Source: an uncultured Prevotellaceae bacterium (GTDB lineage: Bacteria > Bacteroidota > Bacteroidia > Bacteroidales > Bacteroidaceae). Taken from it: a stretch of 61,318 bases of DNA. A model generated the notes under the pieces. It did not search any database. It worked only from the letters and a program-made list of their open reading frames with translations, and was not told where the DNA came from. Numbering within the stretch: the first letter of the stretch is position 1; each line of letters opens with the position of its first letter. Positions 32,867 through 43,508 of this stretch are shown one piece after another. A program made the translations under genes and the position numbers. The stretch is taken from positions 1 to 61,318 of the forward strand of contig CACZRN010000109.1 of NCBI GenBank assembly GCA_902783625.1, written 5' to 3'.

Positions 32867-34057
32867 TCAAAGTACTACGGCAATTGAAGCCACTAAGCCT
32901 TTCGTGTAATTCTTCACTGTCGTCACCGGCAACTCGTATCGTGCTGTTGCGCGGATTCGTATTTCGGAAAGCTTAAACTCTACTCCTCCCCCCAGAAAGA
33001 GTCGGACATTGAATGGGAACTTGATGTCGTCGTCACCATCGTCGACAAGGGAAACAACCGAACAATCGTCGGTAATAGGCACTGACAGATTGACACCTCC
33101 GCACACAATCGGAGAAAACTTTTTCTTCGGCAGGAAGCTATAGTTCACTCCGGTGCGCAGGTTGATGTCGTAGATCTTAGCTACCCACTTATTATCAATC
33201 GGTTTGCCAGTATAGTCGTTATAGCTGTATCCTTTTTCATTCAGGTAGTTCAAGCCCAACATGAAAAGCAAGGAGAGGTTGTCGATGCTTCTCGGGAAGA
33301 ACACCTCGCCTCCCAGCGCAGCATGTAGTCCTTTCATACTTGGTTTGAAGTAGTCGTTCAGCCGTGCTCCTCCCATTATCAGTCCGCCCTCAATGGCAAA
33401 GCGAAGAGTCGTGGCCGACGATTTGCGGGCACTGTATACATAATCTATCGTGTTGCCGCCACTGGAGCCAGAAACCTCTGTGTTATATTCACGTACGATA
33501 TCGACGAGATGCTCCGCGGTGAGTTTTTCTTTCCATAACCTTGTCTGGACCTTCTGGTTATTATCGAATATCGGCATTGCAGCACCAAGCATTTCCCTTC
33601 TTTTTGCAGCAGCATCACTCGCCGTGTAGTCGGAGAGGTTGCTATAGTCTACTATCACTGCGACATCGCCGGCCTGGTTTTCGACGAAATAGCTGACATC
33701 TTTTCTTCCGTCGTCGTATCTATACAGGCTGACATGGCCTTTCAGAAGCAGTTCGGCAAAGAATGTCTGCGTGACTCCATCAATGGGGAAAGTGCGCGAC
33801 ACGAATCTCACGGCGGCATCGTCGACGGCGTAGGAGTCTATCTCTGAGGGAGAATAGTCTCTGAAGGACGTCTCGCCAGATTTCTTGAATCTGCATACTA
33901 AAGCCGACTTCGCCCGTGACTGGTAATCGATGGTCCCATGGATTTTATCTCCTCCGGATGTGACAATGTATCCCTCCTTGGGATTATTCTGTGCACCGGC
34001 AGACAGGCAGAAAAGGGCTGCAAACAATAATGAGCAAAACTGTCTTGAATACTTCAT
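32867..34057 (-). CDS. Exported protein with a probable outer-membrane beta-barrel C terminus, function unknown
   Basis: A 396-residue protein with a signal peptide (MKYSRQFCSLLFAALFCLSAGAQ, shortened here to its first 20 residues in meaning). The first 100 mature residues form a small beta domain opening GYIVTSGGDKIHGTIDYQ, a pattern I associate with Bacteroidetes exported hypothetical proteins. From about residue 215 alternating aromatic strands (LRFAIEGGLIMGG, LHAALGGEVFFP, INLRTGVNYSFLP, VRLFLGGGVEFKL) suggest an eight- or ten-stranded barrel. No catalytic motif was seen. A -7-like TAAATTTG precedes it on the minus strand at about 34100-34093. Confidence 0.65.
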   Translation of the reverse strand: MKYSRQFCSLLFAALFCLSAGAQNNPKEGYIVTSGGDKIHGTIDYQSRAKSALVCRFKKSGETSFRDYSPSEIDSYAVDDAAVRFVSRTFPIDGVTQTFFAELLLKGHVSLYRYDDGRKDVSYFVENQAGDVAVIVDYSNLSDYTASDAAAKRREMLGAAMPIFDNNQKVQTRLWKEKLTAEHLVDIVREYNTEVSGSSGGNTIDYVYSARKSSATTLRFAIEGGLIMGGARLNDYFKPSMKGLHAALGGEVFFPRSIDNLSLLFMLGLNYLNEKGYSYNDYTGKPIDNKWVAKIYDINLRTGVNYSFLPKKKFSPIVCGGVNLSVPITDDCSVVSLVDDGDDDIKFPFNVRLFLGGGVEFKLSEIRIRATARYELPVTTVKNYTKGLVASIAVVL

Positions 34058-34210
34058 AATGTTTTCGTTTTTGTTTATTGATATTTCACGGGCAAATTTA
34101 TATATTTATTCTGTATCGAAAAAAAAAATGGAAATTATTTTTCGAATCCCATACAAAAAGGAAGGATTTACCATGCCAGGCTTCATTTCGTTGCTTCTAT
34201 ATGAACATAA

Positions 34211-34240
34211 AAAAGCCGCTGGGCGTAGATGCCCAGCGGC
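34211..34240 (-). terminator. Terminator of gapA
   Basis: GCCGCTGGGC (34215-34224) pairs perfectly with 34231-34240 around a 6-nt loop; on the minus strand a run of seven T follows. Confidence 0.92.
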
Positions 34241-34271
34241 TTATGACTGATGTTTAATCACATCCGGTATC

Positions 34272-35300
34272 TTACTTCAGCTCAGCGAGGTACTTGATAG
34301 TGCGAACCATCTGAGAAGTGTAAGAATTCTCGTTGTCGTACCAAGCGACTACCTGTACGAGATATTCTCCGTCGGCAATCTTCGAAACCATTGTCTGGTT
34401 TGCATCGAAGAGTGAACCGAAGCGCATGCCGATGATGTCTGAAGAAACGAGCTTCTCCTCTGTGTAACCGAAGCTTTCGTTTGCCTGTGCCTTCATAGCG
34501 GCATTGATGCCTTCAACGGTAACGTCGTCCTTCTTCACTACAGCGTGCAGAATAGTTGTTGAACCTGTTGCTGTAGGAACGCGCTGTGCAGCACCGATAA
34601 GCTTGCCGTTCAGCTCTGGGATAACCAGACCGATAGCCTTGGCAGCACCTGTTGAGTTAGGAACGATGTTGCAGGCGCCTGCACGTGCACGCTGCACGTC
34701 ACCCTTGCGCTGTGGGCCGTCGAGGATCATCTGGTCGCCAGTGTAAGCGTGTACGGTTGTCATGATTCCGCTCTGGATAGGAGCATAGTCGTTGAGTGCC
34801 TTTGTCATTGGAGCAAGGCAGTTTGTTGTGCAAGAAGCAGCTGAGATCACTGTGTCGGCAGGAGTCAGAGTCTTGTGGTTCACATTGTAAACGATTGTTG
34901 GGAGGTCGTTACCAGCGGGAGCAGAGATAACAACTTTCTTTGCGCCGGCCTGGATATGAGCCGAAGCCTTTTCCTTTGATGTATAGAAACCTGTGCACTC
35001 GAGCACTACGTCTACGCCGAGCTCGCCCCATGGGAGTTCAGCTGCGTTTGGCTTTGCATAGATAGTGATCTCCTTACCATCGACGATGATAGAGTTCTCT
35101 GTGCAGTCAACAGTGTGCTTACCCTCACCGAACTTGCCGGCGAAACCACCCTGAGCTGTGTCATACTTCAACAGGTGAGCAAGCATCTTTGGGCTTGTCA
35201 AATCGTTGATAGCAACTACTTCATAACCTTCAGCCTCGAACATCTGACGGAATGCGAGGCGACCAATACGGCCGAAACCGTTAATAGCAACTTTTGTCAT
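34272..35300 (-). CDS. gapA: Glyceraldehyde-3-phosphate dehydrogenase
   Basis: A 342-residue type I enzyme converting glyceraldehyde 3-phosphate to 1,3-bisphosphoglycerate with NAD in glycolysis. Visible are the NAD-binding start [28 protein letters not shown], the catalytic [15 protein letters not shown] with the active-site Cys, and the C-terminal [15 protein letters not shown]. Length is normal. It has its own terminator and a possible -7 element (TAACTTTG, minus strand 35428-35421) about 120 bp upstream, without a clear -33. It is flanked by unrelated genes. Confidence 0.97.
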   Translation of the reverse strand: MTKVAINGFGRIGRLAFRQMFEAEGYEVVAINDLTSPKMLAHLLKYDTAQGGFAGKFGEGKHTVDCTENSIIVDGKEITIYAKPNAAELPWGELGVDVVLECTGFYTSKEKASAHIQAGAKKVVISAPAGNDLPTIVYNVNHKTLTPADTVISAASCTTNCLAPMTKALNDYAPIQSGIMTTVHAYTGDQMILDGPQRKGDVQRARAGACNIVPNSTGAAKAIGLVIPELNGKLIGAAQRVPTATGSTTILHAVVKKDDVTVEGINAAMKAQANESFGYTEEKLVSSDIIGMRFGSLFDANQTMVSKIADGEYLVQVVAWYDNENSYTSQMVRTIKYLAELK

Positions 35301-35587
35301 TGTTTTTTTATTGTTTTAAAATTGTTTGAAAAATTTGTCTGAAATCATTTTTTTCATGCTTTTGGCACCCGTAAAAATAAATTTGCGGCTCAAAGAGCAT
35401 TTTTTTCTTTTTTTCGTGCGCAAAGTTACAAAATATTTATATATTTGCGGAAGAAATCAATCTTAATTATTTTAAAAAGTGCTAAACAATGCGCTCTGAT
35501 AATTAATCTTTGTTTTCTGCATGGCAAAATTGCAAAATGAACATTACAAATTTTCATATTTAATATTCACTTTTAAATCTAAAAATT

Positions 35588-35986
35588 ATGGGTTTCATTA
35601 AAGAATTCAAAGAGTTTGCTCTCAAGGGCAATGTATTGGACATGGCAGTCGGTGTGATCATCGGCGGTGCTTTCGGTAAGATTGTCAGCTCACTGGTTGA
35701 CGATATCCTGATGCCTCTCGTAGGTGTTGTCACTGGCAATGTCGACTTCACTAATCTGGTTTACAAGTTTGGTGAGGGTGACCTCGCTGCAACACTGAAG
35801 TACGGCAACTTCATCCAGAACACTGTCGACTTCCTCATCGTGGCTCTCTGTATATTCTTCTTCATCAAGGCCATCAACAAGATGACTGCCAAGAAGGAAG
35901 AGCCCGCAGCTCCAGAGCCGGCACCAGAGCCATCAGCTGAAGAGAAACTACTTGGAGAGATTCGCGATCTGTTGAAGAACAAGTAA
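35588..35986 (+). CDS. mscL: Large-conductance mechanosensitive channel
   Basis: A 132-residue inner-membrane protein that opens under membrane tension to protect against osmotic down-shock. The N-terminal [37 protein letters not shown] is the conserved MscL helix S1-TM1 region; TM2 is around [18 protein letters not shown], and an acidic, proline-rich cytoplasmic linker ([16 protein letters not shown]) precedes the final helix [21 protein letters not shown] -7-like element lies 140 bp upstream without a strong -33. A GC-rich hairpin follows. Confidence 0.96.
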   Translation: MGFIKEFKEFALKGNVLDMAVGVIIGGAFGKIVSSLVDDILMPLVGVVTGNVDFTNLVYKFGEGDLAATLKYGNFIQNTVDFLIVALCIFFFIKAINKMTAKKEEPAAPEPAPEPSAEEKLLGEIRDLLKNK

Positions 35987-36006
35987 TCTACCCCATTAAA
36001 CATGAC

Positions 36007-36036
36007 ACGGGGGCTCCACACCGAGGGGTCCCCGTT
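36007..36036 (+). terminator. Terminator of mscL
   Basis: ACGGGG near 36007 pairs with CCCCGT near 36035 around an internal pair of ctc/gag segments, followed by a T-rich stretch. Confidence 0.75.
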
Positions 36037-36050
36037 TATATTTTTGCACT

Positions 36051-36893
36051 ATGAAACAAACACTTTCTCTACTTGCATTGTTGTTCGTGGCATTTACTGA
36101 GCTATGTGCACAAGGCAATCCGTTCTTTAAAGAAGGTAAATGCACCTCTACTCGTCAGTCGCGACAAGGCGCTGCATGCTACGACGGAGTGCTCTTCCAA
36201 TTCCATAATGCCAACGGCGTGGTTGAGATTTTCGACCTTAACCGTGGTATGAAAATCGACGAGATCATTCGCCCTGAGATCGCCACGCAGCACTGCAACA
36301 CCGTGGCATTCGGCCATGAGCGATGGGCAAAGGGCGATCGCTTCCCACTCATCTACTTAAGCACAGAGCGTGACGGACGCATATTGGTATGCCGAATAAC
36401 TGAACAAAACGGACGCTTTGCCATCGATAACGTGCAGAACATATTGCTCCCGACGAGCGAGGCAATGGGGTTATATTTCCCTAACTCCATCATCGACGGT
36501 AAGGGTAAGCACCTGTGGCTCAGCGGATATTCGATGAATTCTTGGCAAAAACCTATCGACGGCAACCACCTGAGATACATACGCTTTGCCCTACCCGACC
36601 CACATGCCGGCGACGTGACAATCGACTTTGCGAAAAAACAGCACGAATTCACCCTGCCATTCACCTACGCAACACAAGGTGTGGTGTTCCACAAACGACG
36701 TATTTGCCAAGCCTATGGAGTGCCAAAGGAGAGCATCAAGTTTCGCATAATAAATTCTCGCAACGGAAAGATAATCAGCGAGAAAGACTCTGAAGAGCTC
36801 GGCATCACTGACGAGCCCGAGGGGACATTCGTCTATAAAAATCGCCTGGCAGTGGTAACAATCAACGGCGACTGCTACTATGTTGGTAGATGA
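36051..36893 (+). CDS. Exported beta-propeller-like protein of unknown function
   Basis: A 280-residue protein with a signal peptide (MKQTLSLLALLFVAFTELCAQ, cut near residue 21). The rest alternates short strands with turns: GVLFQFHNANGVVEIFDLNRG, NTVAFGHERWAKGDRFPLIYLSTERDG, HLWLSGYSMNSW, GTFVYKNRLAVVTINGDCYYVG. This suggests a partial propeller or lactonase-like fold, but no catalytic residues stand out. A TATTTTTG sits four bases before the ATG, directly after the mscL terminator; if it works as a -7 element, the mRNA would be leaderless. Not assigned further. Confidence 0.6.
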   Translation: MKQTLSLLALLFVAFTELCAQGNPFFKEGKCTSTRQSRQGAACYDGVLFQFHNANGVVEIFDLNRGMKIDEIIRPEIATQHCNTVAFGHERWAKGDRFPLIYLSTERDGRILVCRITEQNGRFAIDNVQNILLPTSEAMGLYFPNSIIDGKGKHLWLSGYSMNSWQKPIDGNHLRYIRFALPDPHAGDVTIDFAKKQHEFTLPFTYATQGVVFHKRRICQAYGVPKESIKFRIINSRNGKIISEKDSEELGITDEPEGTFVYKNRLAVVTINGDCYYVGR

Positions 36894-36986
36894 CACCGCT
36901 ATCAAAATCATTTAACATTCCTTTCAGGCTATCTTTGTTTCACTATCCAACTTTTGTGTTATTACTATCAAACGTCTGAAATAAAA

Positions 36987-37027
36987 AATACCAAGCCTTT
37001 ATGCTGACAAAGCAAAGGCTTGGTATT
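36987..37027 (-). terminator. Terminator of guaA
   Basis: AATACCAAGCCTTT (36987-37000) pairs perfectly with 37014-37027; on the minus strand a T run follows. Confidence 0.9.
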
Positions 37028-37049
37028 AGTTCTTACAACACATCTTATC

Positions 37050-38594
37050 CTATTCCCACTCTATTGTTGCGGGGGGTTTTGAGGATATATCGTAGCACAC
37101 GCGATTCACTCCGCGCACCTTGTTGATTATCTCGTTCGACACCTTAGCAAGGAACTCGTAGGGCAGATGAGCCCAGTCGGCTGTCATGGCATCGGTACTG
37201 GTTACGGCACGCAGGGCGATAGGATTCTCATAAGTGCGCTCGTCGCCCATCACGCCCACGCTTCTGACCGTCGACAGTAGCACTGCTCCGGCCTGCCACA
37301 CATGGTCGTAGAGGGGCTGTCCGTCGTCGGCTTTCCACGCATGGAGTCCTTCGATGAAGATATCGTCGGCTTCCTGAAGCACACGCACCTTCTCGGGAGT
37401 GATGTCACCAAGTATGCGCACTGCCAACCCAGGGCCTGGGAATGGGTGACGTTTAATAAGTCTTTCGGGCATTCCAAGCTCACGCCCAACCCTTCTCACC
37501 TCATCTTTGAACAGCCATTTCAACGGCTCACACAGCTGCAGATGCATCTCTTTGGGCAGGCCACCGACATTGTGATGACTCTTTATCACCTTACCTGTTA
37601 TGTTCAAACTCTCAATGCGGTCGGGATAGATGGTTCCTTGCGCCAGCCAGCGGGCATCGGTTATCTTCTTCGCCTCGGCATTGAACACCTCAACAAAGTC
37701 ACGACCAATGATTTTACGCTTCTGTTCAGGCTCTGTCACTCCAGCAAGATCGTCGAAGAATTTCCTACTGGCATCAATTCCTATCACATTGAGCCCCAGT
37801 CCGCTATAGGCTTTCATCACCTTCTTGAACTCATTCTTGCGCAGCATGCCATGATCGACAAAGATACACGTCAGGTTCTTTCCGATGGCACGGTTGAGCA
37901 ATGTGGCGCAGACAGAAGAGTCCACCCCACCCGACAACCCGAGTATCACCCGGTCGTTGCCCAGCTGCTCTTTCAGTTCGGCAACTGTTGTCTCCACAAA
38001 CGAGGCTGCGCTCCACTCTTGCCGCGAGCCACAGATATCCACAACGAAATTCTTCAGCAGCAGCTTTCCCTGTGTGGTGTGATACACCTCGGGATGGAAC
38101 TGCACTGCCCATACCGGCTGTTTCACCGAGGCATAGGCTGCTTGACGGACATCGTGAGTGGAGGCTATTGTCTTGAATCCCTGAGGGATAGCCGTTATCG
38201 TATCGCCATGACTCATCCACACCTGCGAATGCTCATCGAAGCCTCTGAAGAGGGGATTCGTGGTATCGACGGTCTCGAGGTGGGCACGACCGTACTCGCG
38301 GGAGTCGGCTTTCTCAACCTTTCCGCCTAGTGTATGCGACAGGAACTGCGCCCCGTAGCATATTCCGAGCACAGGTATGCGTCCGAGAAACTGCGACAAA
38401 TCAACACTGAATGCCTCAGGATCGTGCACCGAATAGGGCGAACCGCTTAGTATAACGCCTATCACCGAGGGGTCGTCCTTCGGGAACTTGTTGTAGGGAA
38501 GGATCTCGCAGAAGGTGTCGAGCTCGCGCACGCGGCGGCCGATGAGCTGGGTGGTCTGCGAGCCGAAGTCGAGGATAATGATTTTTTGTTGCAT
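37050..38594 (-). CDS. guaA: GMP synthase (glutamine-hydrolysing)
   Basis: A 514-residue enzyme making GMP from XMP, ATP and glutamine. The N-terminal class I amidotransferase has [16 protein letters not shown] (catalytic Cys) and [11 protein letters not shown] (His-Glu). The ATP pyrophosphatase domain has the P-loop-like [16 protein letters not shown], and the C-terminal dimerisation segment reads [16 protein letters not shown] and ends in [11 protein letters not shown]. Length is typical. The gene starts 20 bp after the MurU-like gene and is probably cotranscribed with it from the promoter at 39384-39415, an unusual pairing of purine and cell-wall genes. Confidence 0.97.
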   Translation of the reverse strand: MQQKIIILDFGSQTTQLIGRRVRELDTFCEILPYNKFPKDDPSVIGVILSGSPYSVHDPEAFSVDLSQFLGRIPVLGICYGAQFLSHTLGGKVEKADSREYGRAHLETVDTTNPLFRGFDEHSQVWMSHGDTITAIPQGFKTIASTHDVRQAAYASVKQPVWAVQFHPEVYHTTQGKLLLKNFVVDICGSRQEWSAASFVETTVAELKEQLGNDRVILGLSGGVDSSVCATLLNRAIGKNLTCIFVDHGMLRKNEFKKVMKAYSGLGLNVIGIDASRKFFDDLAGVTEPEQKRKIIGRDFVEVFNAEAKKITDARWLAQGTIYPDRIESLNITGKVIKSHHNVGGLPKEMHLQLCEPLKWLFKDEVRRVGRELGMPERLIKRHPFPGPGLAVRILGDITPEKVRVLQEADDIFIEGLHAWKADDGQPLYDHVWQAGAVLLSTVRSVGVMGDERTYENPIALRAVTSTDAMTADWAHLPYEFLAKVSNEIINKVRGVNRVCYDISSKPPATIEWE

Positions 38595-38614
38595 ATATCT
38601 GTTTTGTTTTCTTA

Positions 38615-39358
38615 TTATTCTTTCTTTTCCAACGCTGACAGAAACGCCTCTGCGTGGTCGAGAGTCTCTATCTTACCCACATCCATCAGCTGAAGGTCGG
38701 CTTTTGCATAGCCATGAATGGCGTGCCTGTCGCAATATTTAAGGTAGAAATCAATTATTCCGAAGCGATCTGGCATATTATTCAGAAGTTGAAGCATAGG
38801 TGGAGCGATAACGTGTATACCACTGAATGCCAACATATTCATACTATCCACATTTACATTAGAAATAGGACTACGCACCTCACCTGTATCGACATTCGTC
38901 CATCCCCGAAGCAGCATATCGTCGTCAAACAGCAGATAGCGCTTGGTGGTTCGACGACTGACGAGCAGTGTGGCATCGTAATTGCCGGCATGATCGTAAA
39001 GCGAAGCCAGATCGACATTGCTCAAAATATCAACATTATGAATGAGTATCGGAGATTTCTCATCGAACATGGGCAGAGCTTTACGTATTCCACCGCCGGT
39101 CTCGAGAAGCATGCTTGTCTCGTCGCTGATGCGAATGTCGAGCCCGAAATTCTGATTTTCCGATAGATAATCCACTATCTGCTCAGCAAAGTGATGCACA
39201 TTGACCACAACGCGCTCAAATCCTGAAGCCTTCAGCCGCATCACCACATGCCACAGAAGCGGTTGTCCCCCCACCCTTACCAGTGCCTTCGGAATGCTAT
39301 CGGTAAGGGGTTTCAGGCGGGTACCAAGCCCTGCAGCAAAGATCATTGCCTGCTTCAT
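38615..39358 (-). CDS. MurU-like sugar-phosphate nucleotidyltransferase
   Basis: A 247-residue enzyme with the nucleotidyltransferase signature [20 protein letters not shown] (Lys for phosphate binding), a GGQPLL loop and IHNVDILSN, where the second Asp binds metal. The short length, without an acyltransferase domain, matches MurNAc-1-phosphate uridylyltransferase MurU or related hexose-1-phosphate enzymes. The neighbouring AmgK-RapZ fusion strengthens a MurU reading: AmgK makes MurNAc-1-phosphate and MurU makes UDP-MurNAc, recycling peptidoglycan sugars. It has its own consensus promoter, with array E between it and the fusion gene, and leads into guaA. Confidence 0.8.
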   Translation of the reverse strand: MKQAMIFAAGLGTRLKPLTDSIPKALVRVGGQPLLWHVVMRLKASGFERVVVNVHHFAEQIVDYLSENQNFGLDIRISDETSMLLETGGGIRKALPMFDEKSPILIHNVDILSNVDLASLYDHAGNYDATLLVSRRTTKRYLLFDDDMLLRGWTNVDTGEVRSPISNVNVDSMNMLAFSGIHVIAPPMLQLLNNMPDRFGIIDFYLKYCDRHAIHGYAKADLQLMDVGKIETLDHAEAFLSALEKKE

Positions 39359-39383
39359 CGGATGAGAAATGGTTTTACATCTG

Positions 39384-39415
39384 CAAAATTAACGTTTTTA
39401 TTCCGACAAAACAAA
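39384..39415 (-). promoter_or_regulatory. Promoter of the murU-like gene and guaA
   Basis: On the minus strand TTTG (39415-39412), 20-bp spacer, TAATTTTG (39391-39384), exact consensus, 26 bp before the ATG. Confidence 0.85.
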
Positions 39416-39539
39416 TGATGACATCGCTTTTTACGAAATAAAATTATCAGACCAGAAAGCATCCCTACGCCAACTATTAAACTGAAATATCGACACTATC
39501 AAAACATAGTATCAAAACCAAAGAAATTGTCTGTCGTGA

Positions 39540-39628
39540 ATAAAGAGGCTCTTAAGTGAAGGATAAGAGCCTCTTATGTGACGGTTAAGAGGCCCTTAAG
39601 CAACGGTTAAGAGCCTCTTTAATGAAAG
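39540..39628. repeat. Array E: four palindromes with exact 22-bp spacing
   Basis: Centres at 39548 (AAGAGGCTCTT), 39570 (AAGAGCCTCTT), 39592 (AAGAGGCCCTT) and 39614 (AAGAGCCTCTT). The central base alternates G and C between neighbouring units. It lies between the AmgK-RapZ stop (minus strand) and the promoter of the murU-like gene, in tandem-gene DNA. Confidence 0.9.
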
Positions 39629-39667
39629 GCGGGTGTGTTCCTTTACAAATAGGGGAATACGATTACC

Positions 39668-41152
39668 CTAATCTTCCTTGCGAGGCAACACCGACGTGAT
39701 GCCTTGCTCGCGATGACAGATGCGCACCTCTACGCCATATTTCTCGTGTATATGTTCCGCCAGATGCTGTGCCGAATACACTGAGCGATGTCGCCCACCG
39801 GTACATCCAAACGAGAACATGAGCGAAGTGAAACCTCGCTTGATATATCGCTCCACGTGATGATCAGCAAGTCGATATACACTCTCGAGGAATTGAAGTA
39901 TCTCGCCATCGTTCTCGAGAAAACTCACGACAGGCGCATCGAGACCAGTAAGCTGCTTATACTCCTCGTATCGCCCGGGATTGTGAGTGCTTCGGCAATC
40001 GAAGACATATCCTCCTCCGTTGCCCGACTCATCGGCGGGTATTCCTTTCTTGTATGAGAAACTGAACACACGCACCACGAGAGGTCCGCTGCCGTCATAC
40101 TTCGACACCGACTGCTTCGACGGGTCAACTGCGATTGGCGATTGGAAACGTGGCAAATCGACTATCTCCCTCAAGACACTCATCAGATAAGGATAAGGGA
40201 AATCATGCTTTAGCAATTGGCGCAAATTTTCGATTGCCGGCGGTATGCTGGCTATGAAATGCTGCTTTCGCTCGAAATATCCCCGGAACCCATAGGCTCC
40301 CAGCACCTGCATGGTGCGGAAGAGGATAAACTTGCGCAGCCGCTCTCGGAAAGCATCGAAGGCTGGTACACCGGCGAGCGACGAAAGACTGTCGTAATAT
40401 TCCTTTATCAACATCTCGCGCAGAGAGTCGGAATAGCGTGCCGAAGCCTGCCAGAGGAACGAGGCAACATCGTAGTAGAAGGGTCCTCGCCGACCACCCT
40501 GAAAATCTATAAACCACGGATTACCCTCACCATCGAGCATCACATTGCGGGCTTGGAAATCGCGATAGAGAAATCCCATAGCCTTGTCGGAGTTGAGATC
40601 GTCGGCAAAAGAGCGGAAATCTTCTTCGAGTAGGCACTCGTGAAAATCCACCCCAGTGGCTTTCAAGAAACAATATTTGAAATAATTGAGATCGAAGAAG
40701 ACGCCCTGCTTGTCGAACTCAGGCTGAGGATAGCATACGGAAAAGTCCATTCCCTCGGCCCCAAGAACCTGCAGACGGGGCAACTCGCGGATGGTATGTA
40801 CGAGCAATGCCTGCTCTTCAGCAGAATAGAGCCCACCCTTTTCGCGACCGTCTTTCAGCGCAGCAAATAACGACACATTGCCCAAATCGCTCTGCAGATA
40901 GCACATCTCATCGTCGCTGACAGCTAGTATCGTAGGCACATTCAAGCCCTTCGAAGCCAGATGACGAGCAATGGAAATAAAGGCATGATTCTCGTCGCGG
41001 CTTGTTCCAACAACTCCTATCACCGTCGAATCGTCGCTACCCGATAGTCTGTAATACGCACGATTACTCCCTTCGCCAGCTAACTTTACGACATTCGCCG
41101 GACTATTGCCTCGCCACAACTGGTATAATTCGCTGAGTGTCTCCATCGTCAA
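39668..41152 (-). CDS. AmgK-like sugar kinase fused to a RapZ C-terminal domain
   Basis: A 494-residue two-domain cytoplasmic protein. Residues 1-330 are an aminoglycoside-phosphotransferase-fold kinase: LAGEGSNRAYYRLSG (phosphate loop), FLYRDFQARNVML (catalytic Asp, in place of HGDLH) and WFIDFQGGRRGPFYYDVA (metal Asp). AmgK phosphorylates the anomeric carbon of MurNAc/GlcNAc in cell-wall recycling. Residues 355-485 match the RapZ C-terminal domain: FSYKKGIPADESGNGGGYVFDCR, NPGRYEEYKQLTGLD and FSFGCTGGRHRSVYSAQ. In E. coli that domain binds glucosamine-6-phosphate and small RNAs. The fusion next to a MurU-like gene suggests sensing of amino-sugar supply. Confidence 0.85.
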   Translation of the reverse strand: MTMETLSELYQLWRGNSPANVVKLAGEGSNRAYYRLSGSDDSTVIGVVGTSRDENHAFISIARHLASKGLNVPTILAVSDDEMCYLQSDLGNVSLFAALKDGREKGGLYSAEEQALLVHTIRELPRLQVLGAEGMDFSVCYPQPEFDKQGVFFDLNYFKYCFLKATGVDFHECLLEEDFRSFADDLNSDKAMGFLYRDFQARNVMLDGEGNPWFIDFQGGRRGPFYYDVASFLWQASARYSDSLREMLIKEYYDSLSSLAGVPAFDAFRERLRKFILFRTMQVLGAYGFRGYFERKQHFIASIPPAIENLRQLLKHDFPYPYLMSVLREIVDLPRFQSPIAVDPSKQSVSKYDGSGPLVVRVFSFSYKKGIPADESGNGGGYVFDCRSTHNPGRYEEYKQLTGLDAPVVSFLENDGEILQFLESVYRLADHHVERYIKRGFTSLMFSFGCTGGRHRSVYSAQHLAEHIHEKYGVEVRICHREQGITSVLPRKED

Positions 41153-41170
41153 CAGATATTATTTCTATCG

Positions 41171-41201
41171 CAAAGGTAAGCAATTACCCTGACACGACAA
41201 A
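41171..41201 (-). promoter_or_regulatory. Promoter of the amgK-rapZ fusion gene
   Basis: On the minus strand TTTG (41201-41198), 19-bp spacer, TACCTTTG (41178-41171), exact consensus, 19 bp before the ATG. It lies after a terminator, so this gene is independent of groEL. Confidence 0.85.
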
Positions 41202-41217
41202 ATAGTAAGAACAAAAA

Positions 41218-41318
41218 AGCCAAATGCATCACTGCATCTGGCTTTCAAAAAAAACAAACTACTTAAAAACTAATCTACTAAAACAAATCAAATTGCATAG
41301 GCTCACGCCTATTATTCT
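41218..41318 (-). ncRNA. Candidate small RNA between groEL and the amgK-rapZ gene
   Basis: On the minus strand a -7 element TAACTTTG (41330-41323) is followed by about 100 nt ending in an 11-bp hairpin (41243-41218) and a T6 run. Inside is a second small hairpin, ATAGGC-GTGA-GCCTAT (41316-41296 region), and a very short ORF MQFDLF. The unit sits after the groEL terminator (41439-41472) and before the separate promoter of amgK-rapZ, so it should be a free transcript. Not matched to any RNA family I know. Confidence 0.5.
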
Positions 41319-41438
41319 ATTCCAAAGTTATCGCGACAAAGGTAAATAAAATAATTTCAATTTCAAAATATTTTTGTTAATTTTTTTTCATTTTGTTACT
41401 TTATTAACTCAAAACGACCTTATCGCATGTTAAAAACA

Positions 41439-41472
41439 AGAAACACGACACTCTTTCGAGCATCGTGTTTCT
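41439..41472 (-). terminator. Terminator of groES-groEL
   Basis: AGAAACACGA (41439-41448) pairs perfectly with TCGTGTTTCT (41463-41472) around a 14-nt loop that can pair partly; T-rich on the minus strand. Confidence 0.85.
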
Positions 41473-41501
41473 CATTTATTTAAACCGTTAGATATAATCA
41501 A

Positions 41502-43139
<1,638 letters not shown>

Positions 43140-43162
43140 TTAAAATTCTACAAATTTATTAT

Positions 43163-43432
43163 TTATCCGACTATTGCGAGTACATCGCTCTGGCGCATGA
43201 TGAGATAAGTCTTGCCATCGAGCTCAACCTCTGTGCCTGAATACTTTCCGTAGAGCACTTCGTCGCCTGCCTTCAATATCATCTGCTCGTCTTTGGTGCC
43301 ATTGCCAACGGCAACAACCTTACCATGGAGTGGTTTTTCTTTCGATGTGTCGGGAATAATGATTCCACCTACTGTCTTCTCTGCCGGTGCTGGTTCAACC
43401 AACACACGATCTGCTAATGGTTTGATGTTCAT
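43163..43432 (-). CDS. groES: Co-chaperonin GroES (10 kDa)
   Basis: An 89-residue lid protein for GroEL. The standard features are present: the start [14 protein letters not shown], the mobile-loop region [17 protein letters not shown] and [12 protein letters not shown], and the ending SDVLAIVG. It is the first gene of groES-groEL, with an unusual upstream region containing two TGACA-N4-TGTCA palindromes and a candidate promoter within 115 bp. Confidence 0.98.
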   Translation of the reverse strand: MNIKPLADRVLVEPAPAEKTVGGIIIPDTSKEKPLHGKVVAVGNGTKDEQMILKAGDEVLYGKYSGTEVELDGKTYLIMRQSDVLAIVG

Positions 43433-43471
43433 AATTACTTTAGTATTTAAGATTTTATTTTAATTATTCTG

Positions 43472-43497
43472 CCAAAAGATAAGCGAAAAGTGTGCCA
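43472..43497 (-). promoter_or_regulatory. Possible groES promoter (overlapping sigma-54-like and primary-sigma elements)
   Basis: On the minus strand TGGCACACTTTTCGC (43497-43483) fits the sigma-54 GG-N10-GC pattern with one mismatch in the -12 TTGC box. It overlaps TATCTTTTG (about 43481-43473), one base off the primary TAnnTTTG element, with a weak GTTG -33. Which one is used cannot be decided from the sequence. Confidence 0.4.
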
Positions 43498-43508
43498 AAA
43501 CAACAGTG

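Noticed and set aside
35401..35460. Strong promoters for gapA and mscL
   Set aside because: Good -7-like elements (TAACTTTG on minus, TATATTTG on plus) are present but no -33 element at the right distance, so they are mentioned only in the gene entries.
37302..38330. Long open frame (342 codons) antisense to guaA
   Set aside because: It lies fully inside the conserved guaA gene in the opposite strand, with Cys/His-rich composition typical of shadow frames and no signal or family motif.
39540..39628. The arrays as simple slippage-generated microsatellites
   Set aside because: Units in arrays C, F, G and between arrays differ at many positions yet stay palindromic at fixed phase; slippage alone predicts copies of the same sequence.
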